Positions 25,252 through 32,953 of a stretch of DNA of 64,000 bases are shown here, piece after piece. The stretch covers positions 218,474 to 282,473 of the forward strand of contig QFNE01000001.1 in assembly GCA_003240735.1 (NCBI GenBank), written 5' to 3'. Position numbers and translations under genes: made by a program. Below the pieces are notes generated by a model. The model was not told the origin of the DNA. It saw nothing but the letters and a program-made list of their open reading frames with translations, and did no database searches. Numbering within the stretch: position 1 is the first letter of the stretch; the number at the start of each line of letters is the position of its first letter. This DNA is from Paracoccus denitrificans. Its GTDB lineage: Bacteria > Pseudomonadota > Alphaproteobacteria > Rhodobacterales > Rhodobacteraceae.

Positions 25252-26948
25252 AAAAGCTGCTGATCGCCAATCGCGGGGAAATCGCCGTGCGCATCATCCG
25301 CGCCGCGCGGGATTATGGCGTGGCGTCGGTCGCGGTTTATGCCGATGCCGACCGCGATGCGCTGCATGTGCAGCTCGCCGATGAGGCGTGGGGTCTGGGG
25401 CCGGGGCGTCCCGCCGACACCTATTTGTCGATCGACAAGATCATCGACCTCGCCCACCGTTCGGGGGCGGACGCGGTGCACCCCGGCTATGGTTTTCTGT
25501 CCGAGCGGGCGGAGTTTGCCCAAGCCGTTCTGGATGCCGGGCTGATCTGGGTCGGCCCGCCGCCCGACGTCATCCGCACGCTGGGCGACAAGATCGCGGC
25601 TCGCCGGATCGCCGAAGCCGTCGGCGCGCCACTGGTCAAGGGGTCGGACGGCCCGCTGACGGACGGGGCCGCTGCCGTCTCGTTCGCCAGATCGGTCGGT
25701 CTGCCCATCGCCATCAAGGCCGCGTTCGGGGGCGGCGGTCGCGGCATGCGCGTCGCCCGGCATCTGGACGAGGTGGCCGAGATGTTCGACGCCGCCACCC
25801 GTGAGGCGACCGAGGCATTCGGGCGCGGCGACTGTTACGCCGAACAGTTCCTCGACCGTCCGCGCCATGTCGAGGCGCAGGTTCTGGCCGACACGCACAG
25901 CCATGTCGTCGTCCTTGGCACGCGCGACTGTTCCCTTCAGCGCCGCAACCAGAAGCTGGTCGAGGAAGCCCCGGCCCCGTTCCTGACCGACGATCAGCGC
26001 GACCGCATCCACGATGCCGCCCGCGCGATCTGCGCGCAGGCGGGATATGTCGGCGCCGGAACGGTGGAGTTCCTTTTGTCCCAGGACGGCGTCATTTCGT
26101 TTCTGGAGGTGAACACCCGTCTTCAGGTCGAACATCCTGTGACCGAGGCGACGACGGGCATCGACATCGTCATCGAACAGCTGCGCGTCGCCGACGGCGC
26201 GCCTTTGTCCCTGACGGAAACCCCCGCCCCCATCGGCCACGCGTTCGAGTTTCGCATCAACGCCGAAGACCCGGGGCGCGGGTTCCTGCCCACCCCCGGC
26301 TTGGTCGACCATATCCGCTTGCCCGCCGGTCCCGGCATCCGTGTCGATGCGGGGGTGGAAAGCGGATCCACCATCCCCGCGCTTTACGACAGCCTGTTTG
26401 CCAAGTTGATCGTCCACGGGTCCACCCGCGATCAGGCCCTGGCCCGCGCGCGCCGCGCCTTGGCCGAATTTCAGGTGGACGGCATCGCGACCGTCCTGCC
26501 GTTTCACCGCGCCGTGGTCGAGGCACCGGATTTCACCGCCGCGCCGTTCGCCGTTCACACCGGCTGGATCGAAGAGATGCCCCCGCCGCCGCCTGCGCCG
26601 CGTGTGACGCCCCATGACCCAGCCGTCCTGCGCGGGTTCATCGAGATCGACGGCCGCCGACACGAAATCAGCTTGTCCCGCGACCTGCTGGGCACGCCCG
26701 TGTCCGCCGAACCCAAGGCGGCATCAGCCCCCGTGGACACGGGCGCGATCACCGCGCCAATGGCCTGCGTCCTGCAAAGCTGGCTGGTCGAGGACGGCGC
26801 ATCTGTCACCCAAGGCGACGCCATTGCCGTCATCGAGGCGATGAAGGCCGAATCCCGCCTGACCGCCGAACGATCTGGCGTCCTGCGCATCATCGCCGAT
26901 GCCGGCGCACATCTGGCGTCAGGCGAAGTCATCGGGCGGCTGGAGTAG
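25248..26948 (+). CDS. Biotin carboxylase fused to a biotinyl carrier domain
   Basis: A 566-residue ATP-grasp biotin carboxylase with its own carrier. Biotin carboxylase N-domain KKLLIANRGEIAVRIIRAARDYG, ATP-binding loop IKAAFGGGGRGMRV (about residue 165), QRRNQKLVEEAPAP, active-site FLEVNTRLQVEHPVTE (about 288) and the C-terminal domain GHAFEFRINAEDP are all present. After a proline-rich linker near residue 445, residues about 495-566 form a biotinyl domain with the biotin lysine in IEAMKAES (instead of the common AMKM). Position after pxpA-pxpBC suggests it carboxylates biotin for the KipA-like carboxyltransferase domain rather than serving fatty acid synthesis. Confidence 0.92.
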   Translation: MKKLLIANRGEIAVRIIRAARDYGVASVAVYADADRDALHVQLADEAWGLGPGRPADTYLSIDKIIDLAHRSGADAVHPGYGFLSERAEFAQAVLDAGLIWVGPPPDVIRTLGDKIAARRIAEAVGAPLVKGSDGPLTDGAAAVSFARSVGLPIAIKAAFGGGGRGMRVARHLDEVAEMFDAATREATEAFGRGDCYAEQFLDRPRHVEAQVLADTHSHVVVLGTRDCSLQRRNQKLVEEAPAPFLTDDQRDRIHDAARAICAQAGYVGAGTVEFLLSQDGVISFLEVNTRLQVEHPVTEATTGIDIVIEQLRVADGAPLSLTETPAPIGHAFEFRINAEDPGRGFLPTPGLVDHIRLPAGPGIRVDAGVESGSTIPALYDSLFAKLIVHGSTRDQALARARRALAEFQVDGIATVLPFHRAVVEAPDFTAAPFAVHTGWIEEMPPPPPAPRVTPHDPAVLRGFIEIDGRRHEISLSRDLLGTPVSAEPKAASAPVDTGAITAPMACVLQSWLVEDGASVTQGDAIAVIEAMKAESRLTAERSGVLRIIADAGAHLASGEVIGRLE

Positions 26949-26952
26949 CGCG

Positions 26953-27654
26953 TTACTCTGCCGGCCCAAGCGTCAGCTCGACCGGGAAAAGACCGTCGAT
27001 CGTGCCGACCAACCGATCCCCCGCGACCACTGGGCCGACGCCTGCCGGTGTGCCGGTAAAGATCAGATCGCCCGGCACCAGATGGTAGAAGCCGGAGAGG
27101 TGAGCGATGATTTCAGGGATCGACCAGACCAGATCGGACAGATGGGCGTCCTGCCGGACGTCGCCATTCACCTCCAGTGCGATACGCTGGGCGACGACCG
27201 GACCGAAATCGGCGGCCTTGGTGATCGGCGCCAGAACAGCGCCCCCTTCGAAATCCTTGCCCAGATCCCACGGATGGCGCTTGTCCTTGGCGACCTGCTG
27301 CAGATCCCGGCGCGTCATATCAAGGCCGGTTGCGTAACCGTAAACGACATTCGGCGCATCCTCGACCGTGGTCTGGAACGTGGCGCGGCCAATGGCGACA
27401 ACCAGTTCCATTTCATAGTGCAGGTTCGACGTGCCCGGCGGATAGGGCAGCGTCGTGCCGCTGGGGACCGCCGCCAACATCGCCTTCTGGAAATAGAACG
27501 GGGATTCGCGATCAACCTCGACCCCCATTTCACGCGCATGCTCGGCATAGTTCCGTCCGACGCAGAAGATACGGTGGACTGGAAATTCCGCCGTCTCGCC
27601 CACGACGGGCAGTGTCAGGGGCTGGGGCAAGGGGAACAGGGTCTGGGTGGTCAT
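26953..27654 (-). CDS. Fumarylacetoacetate hydrolase family protein
   Basis: A 233-residue FAH-fold enzyme. The pattern VHRIFCVGRNYAEHAREMG at the start, HYEMELVVAIG with the metal-ligand glutamates (about residue 80), GYATGLDMTRRDLQQVAKDKRHPWDLGKDFEGGAV and VPGDLIFTGTPAGVGPV are standard for the acylpyruvase/fumarylpyruvate hydrolase branch, which splits 3-acylpyruvates and often also decarboxylates oxaloacetate. AAGGAG six bases upstream fixes the ATG at 27652-27654, five codons inside the longest frame. It is convergent with the biotin carboxylase gene, with only four bases between the stops. Confidence 0.9.
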   Translation of the reverse strand: MTTQTLFPLPQPLTLPVVGETAEFPVHRIFCVGRNYAEHAREMGVEVDRESPFYFQKAMLAAVPSGTTLPYPPGTSNLHYEMELVVAIGRATFQTTVEDAPNVVYGYATGLDMTRRDLQQVAKDKRHPWDLGKDFEGGAVLAPITKAADFGPVVAQRIALEVNGDVRQDAHLSDLVWSIPEIIAHLSGFYHLVPGDLIFTGTPAGVGPVVAGDRLVGTIDGLFPVELTLGPAE

Positions 27655-27726
27655 CGACGTCTCCTTCAACGGATTTGGCTGACCATCGCGCCGGGACGCG
27701 GGCTTATCAAGGCCGGTCCGGGCCGC

Positions 27727-27756
27727 TTGACACCCCCGCCCGCGCCCCCCATCATT
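27727..27756 (+). promoter_or_regulatory. Promoter of the riboswitch operon
   Basis: TTGACA at 27727-27732 is a consensus -35 box; CATCAT at 27750-27755, 17 bases on, is a reasonable -10. The start would fall just upstream of the TPP aptamer. Confidence 0.6.
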
Positions 27757-27761
27757 CTGGC

Positions 27762-27853
27762 TGTAACCAGGGGTGCCCCGAGCGGGGCTGAGATGCGCGA
27801 TCCTGCGCGAACCCTTTTCAGCTGATCCGGGTCATGCCGGCGGAGCGAGGGTC
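27762..27853 (+). promoter_or_regulatory. TPP riboswitch (thi box)
   Basis: The conserved thi-box pieces occur in order: AGGGGTGCC (27769-27777), GGCTGAGATG (27786-27795), a short variable hairpin, AACCC (27810-27814), then TGATCCGGGTCATGCCGGCG and GAGCGAGG up to 27850. These make the pyrimidine- and pyrophosphate-sensor helices that bind thiamine pyrophosphate. The aptamer's 3' strand (GGAGCGAGG) ends five bases before the ATG at 27856 and is also the ribosome-binding site, so ligand binding probably hides the Shine-Dalgarno directly, a translational off-switch without a separate expression platform. The operon downstream therefore belongs to the thiamine regulon. Confidence 0.95.
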
Positions 27854-27855
27854 CA

Positions 27856-28467
27856 ATGTTCATCGGCGCGCAGGTGTCGCTTTATCCCATGACGTCCGAT
27901 TTCGTCGGCGTCATCACGTCATCGCTATCGGCGCTTGACCCCTACCGCGACCAGTTGCGGATCGAGACGGACGACATCTCGACCCTGATGGTCGGCGCGC
28001 CGGACCCGCTACTGGACGCCATCCGCGATCTGTTCGCCACCGCCGCCAAGGGCCCCAACCATGTGACGATGCACGTCACCCTGTCGCGCGGCTGCCCCGG
28101 AGAGCCGGACGACCCCACCTGCCGGTGCGAGGTTCTGGCCGTCGCGCAGGACCAGACGCTGGCCCAGCGGCAGAAACTCGCGTTGGCGTCGGTCACGAAC
28201 GCCCCGACCTTCGGTGTGGAAATCGACGTTCAGTTTTCGCTGTATGTGCTGGGGTCGGGTGCGCATATGGACGAAATCTATGGCTGCATCGATTTTCTGA
28301 AAGGCTCGGGCGTCTTTCTGCGGTCCAAGAACTTCTGCACGCGGCTTCGCGGCGATGCGGGGGCCGTATTCGAAACGCTGCGGCAGGCGTTTTTGCGCTT
28401 TGGTCCGGCGCAGGGACACGTCACGATCGATCTGACGGCATCGGCCAACAGCCCCTCCCTGCGCTGA
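27856..28467 (+). CDS. YkoF-family thiamine/HMP-binding protein
   Basis: A 203-residue protein with two tandem YkoF-like ferredoxin-fold repeats: FIGAQVSLYPMTSDFVGVITSSLSAL...DPLLDAIRDLFATAAKGPNHVTMHVTLSRGCPG and, after a linker, FGVEIDVQFSLYVLGSGAHMDEIYGCIDFLKGSG...VFETLRQAFLRFGPAQGHVTIDLTASANSPS. B. subtilis YkoF binds thiamine and is encoded with thiamine/HMP transporter genes. No signal peptide is seen, so it should be cytosolic. It is the first gene behind the TPP riboswitch and leads the transporter genes, fitting a role in binding thiamine or a thiamine breakdown product. Confidence 0.88.
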   Translation: MFIGAQVSLYPMTSDFVGVITSSLSALDPYRDQLRIETDDISTLMVGAPDPLLDAIRDLFATAAKGPNHVTMHVTLSRGCPGEPDDPTCRCEVLAVAQDQTLAQRQKLALASVTNAPTFGVEIDVQFSLYVLGSGAHMDEIYGCIDFLKGSGVFLRSKNFCTRLRGDAGAVFETLRQAFLRFGPAQGHVTIDLTASANSPSLR

Positions 28468-28486
28468 TCCGGGCGGGCCTTGGTCG

Positions 28487-29242
28487 ATGTTGTCGCGTTT
28501 CCTGACGCCATTCCTGCTGTTTGCCGCACTTCTGGGCCTGTGGGAGGTTTACTGCCGAACAGTGGGGGTCTCGCCTCTGGTGCTGCCGCCGCCCTCCGGC
28601 GTCATCGCGGCGCTGATCGCGAACCGCAATGAGATCGGGGGCCATGCGCTGGCCACCATGACGACCGCCGCCGCGGGGTTCAGCCTGTCGGTGACCTTCG
28701 CGTTCCTGGTGTCCATCGCCCTGCACTTCGCCCCCGCCGCTCGGCGCGCGGTCATGCCGCTGTTTGTCGCGAGCCAGACCGTGCCCCTGGTGGCGCTGGC
28801 GCCGCTGATGATCCTGTGGTTCGGCTTCGGCTGGTTGCCCAAGGTGCTGCTGGTCATTCTGGTGACCTTCCTGCCGATCCTGATGAGCCTGCTGTCGGGC
28901 TATGCCCAGGTCCCGCAGGCCTATCTCGACCTTCTGGCGTCCATGCGCGCCAGCCGGTGGGCCACCTTCCGCCGCGCGGTGCTGCCGTCAGCGCGGGCCA
29001 GCTTTCTGACCGGGCTGCAGATCTCGGCGACGTATTCCATCGTGGCGACGATCTTTGCCGAGTATGCGGGCGCCCGGCGGGGGTTGGGCATCTATATCCT
29101 TGCCGCCAAGAACAACTTTCGCGCCGATCTGGTGCTGGCCGCCGTCGTGGTGTCGGCCGCCTTGACGCTGGCGCTGCTGGGCATCCTGCGGCTGATCGAT
29201 CGGCTGACCTCTCGCGGGCCCGAAGGACAGGCCGATGCTTGA
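28487..29242 (+). CDS. thiX: ABC transporter permease (ThiX-like, thiamine precursor uptake)
   Basis: A 251-residue inner-membrane permease of the SsuC/TauC class with about six helices. The cytoplasmic coupling loop is VPQAYLDLLASMRASRWATFRRAVLPSARASFLTGLQISATYSIVATIFAEYAGARRGLGIYI, the EAA-type motif that docks the ATPase. An early VLPPPSGVIAALIANRNEIGGHALATM region is typical for the family. In this operon (YkoF, permease, ATPase, ThiY-like binding protein, all behind a TPP riboswitch) it is best read as the ThiX permease for a pyrimidine moiety such as HMP or formylaminopyrimidine. The next gene overlaps by eight bases. Confidence 0.85.
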   Translation: MLSRFLTPFLLFAALLGLWEVYCRTVGVSPLVLPPPSGVIAALIANRNEIGGHALATMTTAAAGFSLSVTFAFLVSIALHFAPAARRAVMPLFVASQTVPLVALAPLMILWFGFGWLPKVLLVILVTFLPILMSLLSGYAQVPQAYLDLLASMRASRWATFRRAVLPSARASFLTGLQISATYSIVATIFAEYAGARRGLGIYILAAKNNFRADLVLAAVVVSAALTLALLGILRLIDRLTSRGPEGQADA

Positions 29243-29969
29243 TCTGCGGGGGTTGACCATCAAGGCGGGCGCGCGCGATCTGGTGCGGGACTTGTCCCTG
29301 CACCTGCCTGACAGCGGGATCACCGCGCTGATCGGGCCGTCCGGATGCGGCAAGACGTCGGTTCTGAAGTATCTTGCGGGGATCCTGTCCCCCGCCCTGA
29401 CCGCCACGGGCACGGCCGCGATCGACGACGCGCCGATTGATCCCCCGCACGGATCGGTCGCCTATCAACCCCAAAGCGACACGCTGTTTCCGTGGTTGAC
29501 CGTCGCCCAGAACGCCGCCTTGGGGCTGGAGGTCGAGGGCATGCCCCGTGCCACCGCCGCCCGACACGTCGCCGCGCTGATGCCCGCCTTCGGGTTGCAG
29601 GGGACCGAACGGATGTTCCCGTCCGAACTGTCCGGCGGGATGCGTCAGCGCGCGACGTTCCTGCGCACCATCGTGCAGGACAGCCGCTTCGTGCTACTGG
29701 ACGAACCCTTTTCCGCGTTGGATGCGGTGACCCGCCTGCGGATGCAGACCTGGCTGCTGGAGCGGTTGCGCGAACGTCCGCGCGGCGTCCTGCTAATCAC
29801 CCACGACCTGCATGAAGCGACGGTGCTGGCCGACCGCATTCTGGTCATGGCCGCCAATCCCGGCCGCATTATCGCCGACCTGCCGGTGCCCGTTCCCCAC
29901 GCCCAGCGAAACGAGGCCGCGATGGCCGACTTGCGCGAAACCCTGAAAACCCTGCTTCTGAAGGACTGA
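29235..29969 (+). CDS. thiZ: ABC transporter ATP-binding protein (ThiZ-like)
   Basis: A 244-residue ABC ATPase energising the pyrimidine importer. Walker A IGPSGCGKTSVLKYLAG (residues about 31-47), Q-loop VAYQPQSDTLFPWLTV, signature LSGGMRQRATFLRT (about 133), Walker B FVLLDEPFSALD and H-loop LITHDLHEATVLADRI are all intact. The protein is of the NitT/TauT subfamily. It begins inside the permease gene (eight-base overlap) and ends three bases before the binding-protein gene, so translation is coupled. The nature of the substrate is inferred from the riboswitch and the ThiY-like partner. Confidence 0.87.
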   Translation: MLDLRGLTIKAGARDLVRDLSLHLPDSGITALIGPSGCGKTSVLKYLAGILSPALTATGTAAIDDAPIDPPHGSVAYQPQSDTLFPWLTVAQNAALGLEVEGMPRATAARHVAALMPAFGLQGTERMFPSELSGGMRQRATFLRTIVQDSRFVLLDEPFSALDAVTRLRMQTWLLERLRERPRGVLLITHDLHEATVLADRILVMAANPGRIIADLPVPVPHAQRNEAAMADLRETLKTLLLKD

Positions 29970-29972
29970 CCC

Positions 29973-30953
29973 ATGTTGCGCCAAACCCTGTTCGCCGCCG
30001 CACTACTTTTCCCTGTGACGGCCTGGGCCGAGACGCCCGTCACCATCGCGCTGGACTGGACGCTGAACACCAACCACGTCGGGCTGATCGTTGCCCGTGA
30101 CCGGGGGCTTTACAAGGACGCCGGGCTGGACGTCGATATCCTGCCCTATTCCGACACGAACTCGGCCGCGCTGGTGGCGTCGGGGTCCGCCGATTTCGGC
30201 TATGTCACGTCGCTGTCGTTCTTCAGCGCCAAGGCTGGCGGGGGTGATCTGGTCGCGCTGTGGGCCACGATGCAGCATGAAACCGGGCGGCTGGTCTATA
30301 ATACCGCCAACACCGACATCACGCGCCCGGCGGATCTGTCGGGCAAGACCTATGCGGGCTTTGGCAGCGCGTGGGAAGACGCGCTGATCGGGACGATGAT
30401 CCGCAACGATGGCGGCAATCCGGTCTGGGACACCGTGTCCCTTGGCACCGGCGCGTATGAGGCGCTGGCCGCTGGTCGCGTCGACTTCACGCTGGAGGTG
30501 GCCACATGGGAAGGCATCAACAGCCAGCTTCTGGGTCGCAAGGAATCGTCTTTCCGCTATGCGGATTACGGAATCCCCGACCAGCAGAACGGATACATCT
30601 CGACGCGGGCCGGGGTCGTCGCGGATCAGCCGGACAAGGTGGCCGCGTTCATGCGGGCCACACAGGCGGGATATGAATGGGCCGCCGACAACCCCGATGC
30701 TGCCGCCGATCTGCTGATCAAGGCCGGGGACTTTCCGAACCCGGACCTGGTCCATGCGTCGATGAAGGCGATCGTTAACGGCAAGTTCCTGCGCGACGGG
30801 GACACACCCGTGGGCCAGATCGACCCCGACCGCTTTGCCACGATGGCCAAGTTCCTGTTCGACAGCGGCGTCCTGAAAGGCGCGGACGGTTCCCCCGCGG
30901 TCTGGCCGGGCGATGTATCTGACTGGTACGACCAAAGCTGGATGACGAAGTGA
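29973..30953 (+). CDS. thiY: Periplasmic pyrimidine-binding protein, NMT1/THI5-like (ThiY)
   Basis: A 326-residue exported binding protein with a signal peptide (LFAAALLFPVTAWA, residues 6-19). The mature start VTIALDWTLNTNHVGLIVARDRGLYKDAGLDVDILPY is the NMT1/THI5 signature (L-D-W-x-x-N-x-x-H) found in ThiY proteins that bind formylaminopyrimidine or HMP. Further conserved parts are GYVTSLSFFSAKAGG and LAAGRVDFTLEVATWEGI. It would deliver the pyrimidine to the ThiX-ThiZ transporter. Its TGA overlaps the start of the LLM monooxygenase gene by four bases. Confidence 0.88.
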   Translation: MLRQTLFAAALLFPVTAWAETPVTIALDWTLNTNHVGLIVARDRGLYKDAGLDVDILPYSDTNSAALVASGSADFGYVTSLSFFSAKAGGGDLVALWATMQHETGRLVYNTANTDITRPADLSGKTYAGFGSAWEDALIGTMIRNDGGNPVWDTVSLGTGAYEALAAGRVDFTLEVATWEGINSQLLGRKESSFRYADYGIPDQQNGYISTRAGVVADQPDKVAAFMRATQAGYEWAADNPDAAADLLIKAGDFPNPDLVHASMKAIVNGKFLRDGDTPVGQIDPDRFATMAKFLFDSGVLKGADGSPAVWPGDVSDWYDQSWMTK

Positions 30954-32179
30954 TCCTGAACGCGGTTCTTTTCGGCCACGGCAGCCACGAGGCGTCGTGG
31001 CGTGCCCCCGTCGCATCCCCTGCCGCGCCGCTGACCCTGGCCCACTGGACCGACTGCGCCCGTCTGGCCGAAGACGCGGGCTTTGACGGTGTCTTTCTGG
31101 GGGACATCCTGTGCCTTCAGGACCACCCCGAACATCACCCGTCCGAAGCGCTGGACCCGTTCATGGTTCTGTCGGTCATGGCAGCCGTCACGACCCGCAT
31201 CCGCCTGACCGGCACGGCATCGACCAGCTTCAACCATCCGTTTCATCTGGCCCGCCGCATCCTGACCCTGCATCACCTGAGCGGGGGACGCGCGGGGTGG
31301 AACATCGTCACGTCTTCCTATCCGCAAGAGGCCGGGAATTTCGGTTGGGATGAGATGCCCGCCACAGCCGAACGATACGCGATGGCCGATGACGTGGTCC
31401 GCGCGGTTCTGGCGCTGTGGAATGCGTGGGCCGACGTCGCGCGGGTAGGTGACAAGGCGACGGGACGGTATCTGTCGCAAGCGCCTGCGCATGTCAGAAC
31501 CACCGGTCGTTATGGGCGGATCGATGGTGCAGTGAACCTTGGGCCTGTGCCCTATGACCGACCGCTGCTGGCGCAGGCCGGATCATCGGCTGAGGGCGTG
31601 GCCTTTGCCGGACATCACGCCGATCACGTCTTTACGGTTCAGTCGGACATGAACAGCGCCGTCGCGTTTCGGGCCCGTATCCGCCAGACCGCCGCGGCGG
31701 CGGGTCGCGACCGCGATACGGTCAAGGTTCTGCCGGGAGTCGTTCCCTTCATCGGCGAAACGCTGGCGGAGGCCGAGGCGCAGTTGCAGACGTTGACCGA
31801 TCTGGCGGGACTGGACCATCTTCTGGCAAAATTGGCGCGATTCACCGGGCTGGCAGTGCAGGACATGGCACTGGACGCGCCTTTGTCCATTCGTCCCGAA
31901 GACCTGCCCGACAATCGTTTCAGCAATTCGCGTGCGCGCCTGCTGGTCGCGCATGCGTGCGAGGCGGGGCTGACGATGCGCCAACTGGCGGCGCGCTTTG
32001 CCGCAGGTCGCGGGCACCTGCTTCTGGTGGGCACAGGGCCGCAGATCGCAGCCACGATGCAGACTTGGCTGGATGCGGGCGCTGCCGACGGTTTCAACGT
32101 CATGGTCCCCGAATTGCCCCATGGCATCGCGGATTTCGGCGCCCATGTTCTGCCGCATCTGCGCCGCCACGCACCCTGA
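30950..32179 (+). CDS. LLM-class flavin-dependent monooxygenase (NtaA/SnaA/DszA type)
   Basis: A 409-residue bacterial-luciferase-like monooxygenase that uses FMNH2 and oxygen. Typical pieces: MILNAVLFGHGSHEASWR, LAEDAGFDGVFLGDILCLQ, VLSVMAAVTTRIRLTGTASTSFNHPFHLARRILTLHHLSGGRAGWNIVTSSYPQEAGNFG (about residues 75-135), and LAQAGSSAEGVAFAGHHADHVFT (about 205). Members oxidise amines, sulfur compounds or aromatic heterocycles and need a separate flavin reductase, which is not in the window. It is the last gene of a TPP-riboswitch operon and is translationally coupled to the ThiY gene, so a substrate related to thiamine or its degradation products is inferred. Its stop directly abuts the stop of the convergent transporter gene. 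Confidence 0.85.
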   Translation: MILNAVLFGHGSHEASWRAPVASPAAPLTLAHWTDCARLAEDAGFDGVFLGDILCLQDHPEHHPSEALDPFMVLSVMAAVTTRIRLTGTASTSFNHPFHLARRILTLHHLSGGRAGWNIVTSSYPQEAGNFGWDEMPATAERYAMADDVVRAVLALWNAWADVARVGDKATGRYLSQAPAHVRTTGRYGRIDGAVNLGPVPYDRPLLAQAGSSAEGVAFAGHHADHVFTVQSDMNSAVAFRARIRQTAAAAGRDRDTVKVLPGVVPFIGETLAEAEAQLQTLTDLAGLDHLLAKLARFTGLAVQDMALDAPLSIRPEDLPDNRFSNSRARLLVAHACEAGLTMRQLAARFAAGRGHLLLVGTGPQIAATMQTWLDAGAADGFNVMVPELPHGIADFGAHVLPHLRRHAP

Positions 32180-32950
32180 TCAGAAGCTGTTGCGTTCGTG
32201 GTAGGTGCGCAGGAAGTCTGAAATCCGCGGGTCCTTGGGTGCGTGGAAGATCGCCTGTGGGCTGTCCACGGCCACCAGCTCGCCCTGTTCCATGAAGGCG
32301 ACCTGATCGGCGACATGGGCGGCAAAGCCCATTTCGTGGGTGACGACGACCATCGTCATGCCTTCGGACGCAAGCGTCTTCATGACGTTCAGAACCTCTC
32401 CCACCAGTTCGGGGTCAAGGGCGCTGGTCGGCTCGTCAAACAGCATGAGCTTGGGTTCCATCGCGATGGCGCGGGCGATTGCGACGCGCTGCTGCTGGCC
32501 GCCGGACAGGCGTGACGGATGGTTTCCCATCTTGTCGCCCAGACCGACCTTGCGCAGCGCCTCGGCCGCGCGCGCCTCGGCGTCGGATTTCGACATGCCG
32601 CGCACGCGGATCAAACCTTCGGCGACGTTGCCCAGCGCGGTCATGTGCGGCCACAGGTTGAACTGCTGGAACACCATGCCGACCGTGCGGCGCATCTGGC
32701 GCAGCTTGCGGCCCGACATCTTTTTGCCCGGCGCGTCATAGCCCATCAGCTGGCCGTCGATGCGCACCTCGCCCGAGTCGTATTCCTCAAGGAAGTTGAT
32801 GCAGCGCAGAAGCGTCGATTTACCCGAACCCGACGGACCGATCAGGCAGGTGACCTTGCCCGGCGGGATCGACAGGCTGACATCCTTCAGCGCCTGAAAC
32901 GGGCCGAAGAACTTGTTGATGTTGGTGATTTCGACCGAGGACGCCTGCAT
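32180..32950 (-). CDS. Polar amino acid ABC transporter ATP-binding protein
   Basis: A 256-residue ABC ATPase of the HisP/GlnQ class. Walker A LIGPSGSGKSTLLRCINFLE (residues about 36-55), Q-loop VGMVFQQFNLWPHMT, signature LSGGQQQRVAIARAIAMEP (about 145), Walker B LMLFDEPTSALDPELVGEV and H-loop VVVTHEMGFAAHVADQVAFM are present. It energises the two permeases encoded immediately upstream. Location next to the hut genes suggests histidine, urocanate or a related imidazole compound as substrate, which the sequence alone cannot prove. The stop codons of this gene and the monooxygenase gene sit back to back in TGATCA. Confidence 0.9.
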   Translation of the reverse strand: MQASSVEITNINKFFGPFQALKDVSLSIPPGKVTCLIGPSGSGKSTLLRCINFLEEYDSGEVRIDGQLMGYDAPGKKMSGRKLRQMRRTVGMVFQQFNLWPHMTALGNVAEGLIRVRGMSKSDAEARAAEALRKVGLGDKMGNHPSRLSGGQQQRVAIARAIAMEPKLMLFDEPTSALDPELVGEVLNVMKTLASEGMTMVVVTHEMGFAAHVADQVAFMEQGELVAVDSPQAIFHAPKDPRISDFLRTYHERNSF

Positions 32951-32953
32951 CGC

